Assembly: GCA_002483445.1 (NCBI GenBank)
Contig: DLHY01000075.1
Span: 1 to 39,167 of the forward strand
DNA: 39,167 bases
Reading direction: 5' to 3'
Origin: Blastocatellia bacterium UBA7656
Lineage (GTDB): Bacteria; Acidobacteriota; Blastocatellia; UBA7656
Below, piece after piece: positions 35,398-39,167 of the stretch. Every line of letters begins with the position of its first letter. Positions within the stretch are counted from its first letter, which is position 1. Under the pieces are notes generated by a model that was not told the origin of the DNA, did no database searches, and saw nothing but the letters and a program-made list of their open reading frames with translations. The position numbers were made by a program, and so were the translations under genes.

Positions 35398-36783
35398 CTC
35401 GTGTTTTACCAATTCAGGCGACCTTCTTGCGCTGTAAGTCCTTTGATTGAGTATCCTTGGGATTTTTTCGATAGTTTCTTGATTCAACCCCTTTGAGCGC
35501 AAGTGCCAATAATTCCGCCGCGTGTATATCCAGGTGATTTGCCAGCCGTCCGGCTGTTGGCTGCGGCTTGCTGTCCCACGGCCCCATAGCCAGGGGTTCT
35601 CCGCTGGCTGCTATGGCTTTCAACAACGACCCGCTCATCAATCCCATTCCTATCCGCCTCTCTACGGCTTGCTCACTCCACGCTCTTGGCTTTTCAGTCG
35701 CTGTCGTCTCCTCTCCGACATAAAACAAGGTCTCGACTGGCCAGCGATGTGGGTAGGCAAGGTAGAGTTCCTCAAGCTTGAGTTCACGGGCTGTCGTCCC
35801 CACTATCAACGGCTTTTTGTAAGCCGGATTATCTATTCTTATCACATCCAATTTGGTCTTCTCTCTTCCTTCATAGTGCAGGTCTTTCCATCGCCTTACC
35901 CTTATCTCTCCCTTCTTCCCGGCCACATTCATTTCCTCACACGCTTCCTTCTCAACCTCTCCTCGACCAGGATGAAGGACAGGGCCGTGAATGGGGGGGC
36001 GACCTGGCAAGCCGTTGGGCGGGCGGGGCGCGCACCTCAGCTTGCAGTTTATCCTCAGCCTTCCCAATAGGGCTTTGTACTCAGTGGCAGCAGCGAACTG
36101 CTCCTTCGTGGCAATGCCTGCGTCTACTACTATCAGACAGTTTCCCTCCATTTTTGCTACATCTTTGAAAACCATCTCAACTGCTTTGTCCGAACTGAGA
36201 GCAAATCGCGCTCGCCTCAACAGGCCTACTCTCACTCCTCGAATCCCGACCACACTGACAAGCGCACAAACTATGTTGGCTCTTACGGCCCGACCTGACG
36301 AGTGAGAGTAGCCCTTGCCAAGCAGCGCGCTGTTGCCCTCTTTGGAGCGCAACCTTGCAATGGTCGAAGTGTCTACAGCCATCACTTCACGCTGCATCTG
36401 GCCTAGTCGCACAGTCTCGACTTCGAGGTTTTGCAAGCACCACTCGTAAGCCCGATCAATCAAGGAATCGAGCGAGAGTTTCCCTCGCTCCAAAGCCCGC
36501 TCGACTCTGTGCCATCCCCACTTGAGGCGAAAGACAAAAGGGAGGACGGCGCGAGCGAGGCTGCCTTTATGTTGAGCAAGCCGACCAGTCATCAACACGA
36601 CAAGGAAGATGCCGATGCAGTAAGCCGTGCCTGAAGGCAGAGTGCTGATGAGACTACAAATAGCAGCCGCAGTGAGATAAACTGGATCGGCGCTCGGATT
36701 TCGGGGTTCTGTTCTTGGTTTTTGCAAACACTAAGAATCCCGAATTCGACCGCGAAACTCCAATCAAATTGGTAAAACACGAG
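35398..36783 (-). mobile_element. IS4-like insertion sequence with perfect ends and 5-bp target duplication
   Basis: A 1386-bp element bounded by perfect 17-bp inverted repeats CTCGTGTTTTACCAATT (35398-35414) and AATTGGTAAAACACGAG (36767-36783). It is flanked by direct repeats TTTAG at 35393-35397 and 36784-36788. It carries one transposase gene on the minus strand. The intact ends and duplication suggest a recent insertion. It sits between the first attC-like site and the second cassette gene, so it separates that gene from any promoter further upstream. Confidence 0.92.
35414..36727 (-). CDS. IS4-family-like DDE transposase
   Basis: A 437-residue transposase filling the insertion sequence. 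Candidate catalytic residues are D119 (MAVDTSTIARL), D202 (IVVDAGIA) and E332 in YPHRWPVETLFYVGEE. The last matches the IS4-type Y-x2-R-x3-E pattern, with Glu instead of Lys at the final position of the YREK signature. A beta-rich insertion lies between the second Asp and the Glu, as in IS4 members. The frame opens with TTG at 36727 after an in-frame stop, so TTG is the likely start. The stop codon touches the left inverted repeat. Exact IS name not assigned. Confidence 0.85.
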   Translation of the reverse strand: MQKPRTEPRNPSADPVYLTAAAICSLISTLPSGTAYCIGIFLVVLMTGRLAQHKGSLARAVLPFVFRLKWGWHRVERALERGKLSLDSLIDRAYEWCLQNLEVETVRLGQMQREVMAVDTSTIARLRSKEGNSALLGKGYSHSSGRAVRANIVCALVSVVGIRGVRVGLLRRARFALSSDKAVEMVFKDVAKMEGNCLIVVDAGIATKEQFAAATEYKALLGRLRINCKLRCAPRPPNGLPGRPPIHGPVLHPGRGEVEKEACEEMNVAGKKGEIRVRRWKDLHYEGREKTKLDVIRIDNPAYKKPLIVGTTARELKLEELYLAYPHRWPVETLFYVGEETTATEKPRAWSEQAVERRIGMGLMSGSLLKAIAASGEPLAMGPWDSKPQPTAGRLANHLDIHAAELLALALKGVESRNYRKNPKDTQSKDLQRKKVA

Positions 36784-36858
36784 TTTAGTCATTTATTTTC
36801 ATACCAGACAGCATAGGGCGCGCTGGTCATCCGACTACATATCGTTCAGAATTCTTTT

Positions 36859-38280
36859 ATGGCTAGAACAATTCAAGCTCAAGAAGTCGAACAAATGCTT
36901 TTAGAATGTAGGCGCTTATTGACAAGAAGTGTTACAGATTTGCCAAACTACTCAACGCCGGAAAAGATCAGGGCCAATTATCCAGATTTCATAAGGGAAT
37001 GTCACAGGGCTTATAAAAAAGCTGAACATATTTTGATTCAAATGATTCTCGACTTGGAAGATGAGATTGCGCTCTTGGATGCAGGTAAGGCTGACGCCAC
37101 AATCAAACAAAGAATTGGCCAGTTACAATACTGGAAGTTGCTTTTTGAATTATTCTTCAATACGTTTATTTGGCTTGCTATGGGGGGAGATCGAAGCAAG
37201 GTGAGAAAAGTATTCAAAGGAGTGAAATATGGTACGTTAGCCAACCAGAATATTGATTCTGTACTGCCCTATGTAGAGAACGAGAATAAGAATCCAGACG
37301 TTTTTATTATTCCTTTAGACTTTTGCAGCTTTGCCGGTGTTTCCGATCTCATGAAGATTAGTTTTCAACCAGAGCAGGCACGAGAGATTACTTTCCTTGA
37401 GGCTAAAGCAGGAAGAGTCAATGAGGAAATGCTTAATTCACTCTTCAAGAATGACGAAGCAGTCTACTTCAAATTCTTTGAGCAGTATGGGTCCAAAGGA
37501 ATTAAACAAATCGAGCGGTTTTTTAGGCAACAATTCATAGTCCAAAAGAGTAAGGATTTGATCGATGCCGATCCTGGTGTTTACGAGCACCCGCTAAATT
37601 CTGGTGAGAAAATCGTCATAACATCTAATGAAACTCTCTACGAAACATTTACAGATAGTTTAATTGATTTACTTGAGGCATCAGACAACAGAAAATTTGC
37701 AGTCGCTGAGATAGATGAATGCCTTGTATTAGGAATTATCAATCTTACCGATGAAAAGTTTGCACTCTTAGGCGAGTTCGACTTGAGGCTTTTCGTTTAT
37801 CACGTCTACATAAATCCTGCTGCTCTGAGTGAACCTCAGAATCCTACAGAGTTATCTAAAAGTCTAAAGAGAATAGAATTGATGGATTGGCGAGAGGGAT
37901 TCGGTTCTGTGGTCTTAGAGCCTATTGCGGAACGCTCAATCTCAAATAAGTTTCTGATGGACTTATTGATGGGGCGCAAGAGAATAATGTACTTCTTCAA
38001 CGCCGAGCGGTTTGTGCAACTGTGCAACGCAACTGGTGTTAATGCAAGGTTCACGACTGTGAAAGAAGCGAACCGCATGAGATCTCAAGGAATGGGCAAA
38101 AGCCTTCCGTTATTTAACGGTAGATTCATAAAATGCCTCTATCAAGGTATTGAATGGACAATGGGAGATGGAACATTTCATGAGATGTTCTATAACTGGA
38201 TTCGGCCCATATCGATTATTACGGGTATGAAGTCTGGCGGAACGCCAATACAAGAATCTCAACCCGACGATGCTGTCTGA
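36859..38280 (+). CDS. Hypothetical protein with PD-(D/E)XK-like motif, probable integron cassette gene 2
   Basis: No named family recognised. The 473-residue protein starts with a helical region (about 1-110) followed by a mixed domain. There, GVSDLMKIS (D163) and, 14 residues on, ITFLEAKAGRVNEEML (E181, K183) follow the spacing and hydrophobic strand context of PD-(D/E)XK nuclease cores; this is a motif-level guess. The C-terminal half (about 250-470) is unrecognised. Codon use and base composition are AT-rich compared with the surrounding genes. The stop codon TGA lies within the first box of the second attC-like site. The IS immediately upstream may have separated it from its earlier promoter or supplied a new one. 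No strong ribosome-binding site precedes the ATG. Confidence 0.65.
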   Translation: MARTIQAQEVEQMLLECRRLLTRSVTDLPNYSTPEKIRANYPDFIRECHRAYKKAEHILIQMILDLEDEIALLDAGKADATIKQRIGQLQYWKLLFELFFNTFIWLAMGGDRSKVRKVFKGVKYGTLANQNIDSVLPYVENENKNPDVFIIPLDFCSFAGVSDLMKISFQPEQAREITFLEAKAGRVNEEMLNSLFKNDEAVYFKFFEQYGSKGIKQIERFFRQQFIVQKSKDLIDADPGVYEHPLNSGEKIVITSNETLYETFTDSLIDLLEASDNRKFAVAEIDECLVLGIINLTDEKFALLGEFDLRLFVYHVYINPAALSEPQNPTELSKSLKRIELMDWREGFGSVVLEPIAERSISNKFLMDLLMGRKRIMYFFNAERFVQLCNATGVNARFTTVKEANRMRSQGMGKSLPLFNGRFIKCLYQGIEWTMGDGTFHEMFYNWIRPISIITGMKSGGTPIQESQPDDAV

Positions 38281-38365
38281 CAATGGCGCGAACCGGAGCC
38301 GACGACGCGGATTTTATATGGTTTGTTCCAGTGCCGCGTGCGCCCGGTCATCCCAGCCGTTAGAC
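38275..38365 (+). other. attC-like integron recombination site 2
   Basis: A 91-bp imperfect palindrome from GTCTGAC (38275-38281) to GTTAGAC (38359-38365), which matches GTTRRRY perfectly and is complementary to the first box except for one base. ACCGG (38292-38296) pairs with CCGGT (38344-38348), and GACGCGG faces CCGCGTG. The spacing from GCGCCCGGTCA to GTT is the same as in site 1. The stop codon of the preceding gene is inside the first box. Confidence 0.7.
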
Positions 38366-38427
38366 GCTCGCGGGTGCAAGCGAAAAGATATGAATGGATT
38401 TTGCTTGACCTTATCTTGATAAGGATG

Positions 38428-38484
38428 CTAAAGCCTTTTTTTGGCAAACCGGCGATCTACGCATTCGTCTAAAAGAATCTTCAC
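38428..38484 (-). pseudogene. Truncated DUF5615 PIN-like toxin, N-terminal 18 codons only
   Basis: One base after the DUF433 stop, a GTG opens MKILLDECVDRRFAKKRL and then a stop. The first 14 residues are the standard start of DUF5615 PIN-like proteins, which are normally about 110 residues and paired with DUF433. The remaining coding sequence is gone; the break lies about 63 bp from the end of the attC-like site, so array rearrangement may have removed it. This small fragment is easily missed. Confidence 0.7.
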
Positions 38485-38485
38485 G

Positions 38486-38698
38486 CTATGCCACCATCTT
38501 GATCATCTGTTCTTGCGCCGCTTCCAAAAACGCAATGACTTGTTCTCTGCCTACGGTTGGAAAACCTTCGAGGAAATCATCAATGGATTCTCCGCCTTTG
38601 ATGTAATCGATGAAGGTTTGGATAGGCACTCTCGTCCCGGCAAAAACCGGAGTCCCACCCATCACATCAGAAGATGCGGATATAATCTGTTTGTTCAT
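38486..38698 (-). CDS. DUF433 antitoxin-like protein, partner toxin truncated
   Basis: A 70-residue DUF433 protein: VMGGTPVFAGTRVPIQTFID, then YIKGGESIDDFLEGFPTV and REQVIAFLEAA, the conserved winged-helix-like core of these antitoxins. They are usually found directly upstream of a DUF5615 PIN-like toxin, with which they form a VapBC-type pair. I chose the ATG at 38698; the longer frame to 38764 adds a hydrophobic leader not seen in the family. A MITE-like element sits 76 bp upstream and may affect its promoter. Confidence 0.88.
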   Translation of the reverse strand: MNKQIISASSDVMGGTPVFAGTRVPIQTFIDYIKGGESIDDFLEGFPTVGREQVIAFLEAAQEQMIKMVA

Positions 38699-38773
38699 AA
38701 GCCTATCGTATGCAAAGCCAGTTCTAAAGATCAAGAAGGCTGTAGCGAAAAAGATACGAAGCAAGGGCTAGGG

Positions 38774-38914
38774 TAGGGCCATTTAATTTTGGGGAATAGA
38801 ACGCGGATGACACGGATTGGACGGATGAGTGCGGGTCTGATCCGCGTAAATCCGCCTGATCCGCTCAATCTGTGTTCTATTCTTCTCCCTCAAGCAGAAA
38901 ATTAAATGGCCCTA
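38774..38914. mobile_element. MITE-like palindromic element, TAGGGCCATT family, copy 2
   Basis: A 141-bp element with ends TAGGGCCATTTAATTTT and AAAATTAAATGGCCCTA. It is flanked by direct repeats AGCAAGGGCTA at 38760-38770 and 38915-38925; three extra bases (GGG) lie between the left repeat and the element end. The interior is an imperfect palindrome built from CGCGGATGACACGGATT-like words and their complement, different in sequence but similar in plan to copy 1 at 24047. Confidence 0.85.
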
Positions 38915-39167
38915 AGCAAGGGCTATGCGCTATGCCCTCCCTGACGGTCGGGCTACTGACACAGGGCTTTATCCTCTGCGACTGGTCAGCGTCAGGAATC
39001 ACCCAATCAAATGATTTCTCTTTATTCTCTGCCTTCATTCTTTCTCTGCCCAATGAAGCACGCCCCTTCCGTCGCTGAGACTCTTTCGCGCAACTTGGCG
39101 AGGCAATCGCTCTTGTGATATTACCTTTTAGTGCCGGCATTGCTGCAAAACCGCCTGAAGAATTAAG
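38915..39167. other. Terminal non-coding stretch with a small hairpin
   Basis: After the MITE there is a short hairpin, GCCCTCCCTGACGGTCGGGC (38934-38953), with paired ends and an internal TC/TC mismatch. The remaining roughly 210 bp to the window edge contain no frame with recognisable protein features; a gene may begin beyond the edge. Confidence 0.4.

Noticed and set aside
38877..39140. An 87-codon reverse frame at the right end
   Set aside because: It runs through the MITE end and the small hairpin, and its composition looks like translated intergenic repeat.

Overview
This 39 kb window looks like chromosomal DNA from a GC-rich, Gram-negative-type soil or freshwater bacterium, most likely an acidobacterium close to the Blastocatellia. 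That assignment is inference. It rests on the style of the UvrA and Uma2 proteins, an ADOP-type ABC permease tail at 11300, a cyclic-glucan-synthase-sized protein and many palindromic intergenic elements. No rRNA, tRNA or CRISPR array is visible.

Layout. The left third (1-11.1 kb) carries recR, an exported Asp-box protein and a reverse-strand block: a terpenoid-cyclase-like toroid protein, a DsbD N-terminal-like periplasmic protein, a Uma2 nuclease-like protein with an extra N-terminal region, a two-domain dehydrogenase, a zinc-ribbon protein with four internal repeats, and a CheA-CheW pair. A 2947-codon cyclic beta-1,2-glucan-synthase-like gene (11.5-20.3 kb) faces a nusB-ribH operon. Divergent from ribH is a hybrid histidine kinase, followed by a sigma factor and a probable anti-sigma factor separated by one base.

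The accessory part (24-39 kb) is full of small mobile or palindromic elements. Its central gene (26212-29241) is a NACHT NTPase. Its N-terminal half reads as a Lon-like (S16) peptidase domain with a candidate Ser-Lys dyad, and its C-terminus carries HEAT repeats. This is a plausible immune NTPase with a built-in protease. uvrA and an orphan HicB-like gene follow. Then come two AT-richer genes, each ending inside an attC-like folded site, which suggests a short integron cassette array without an integrase. The second cassette carries an IS4-like element with perfect 17-bp inverted repeats and a 5-bp target duplication; its gene has a PD-(D/E)XK-like signature. Past the array lies a DUF433 antitoxin gene whose toxin partner is cut to 18 codons.

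Non-coding structure. Two MITE-like elements share TAGGGCCATT ends and have 9-11 bp target duplications; one inserted exactly at the histidine-kinase stop codon. Two more share GGGTGCA ends, one with a perfect 9-bp duplication. Further palindromic units sit at 25957, 30345 and 30636, and several elements supply or duplicate the stop codon of the gene they abut.
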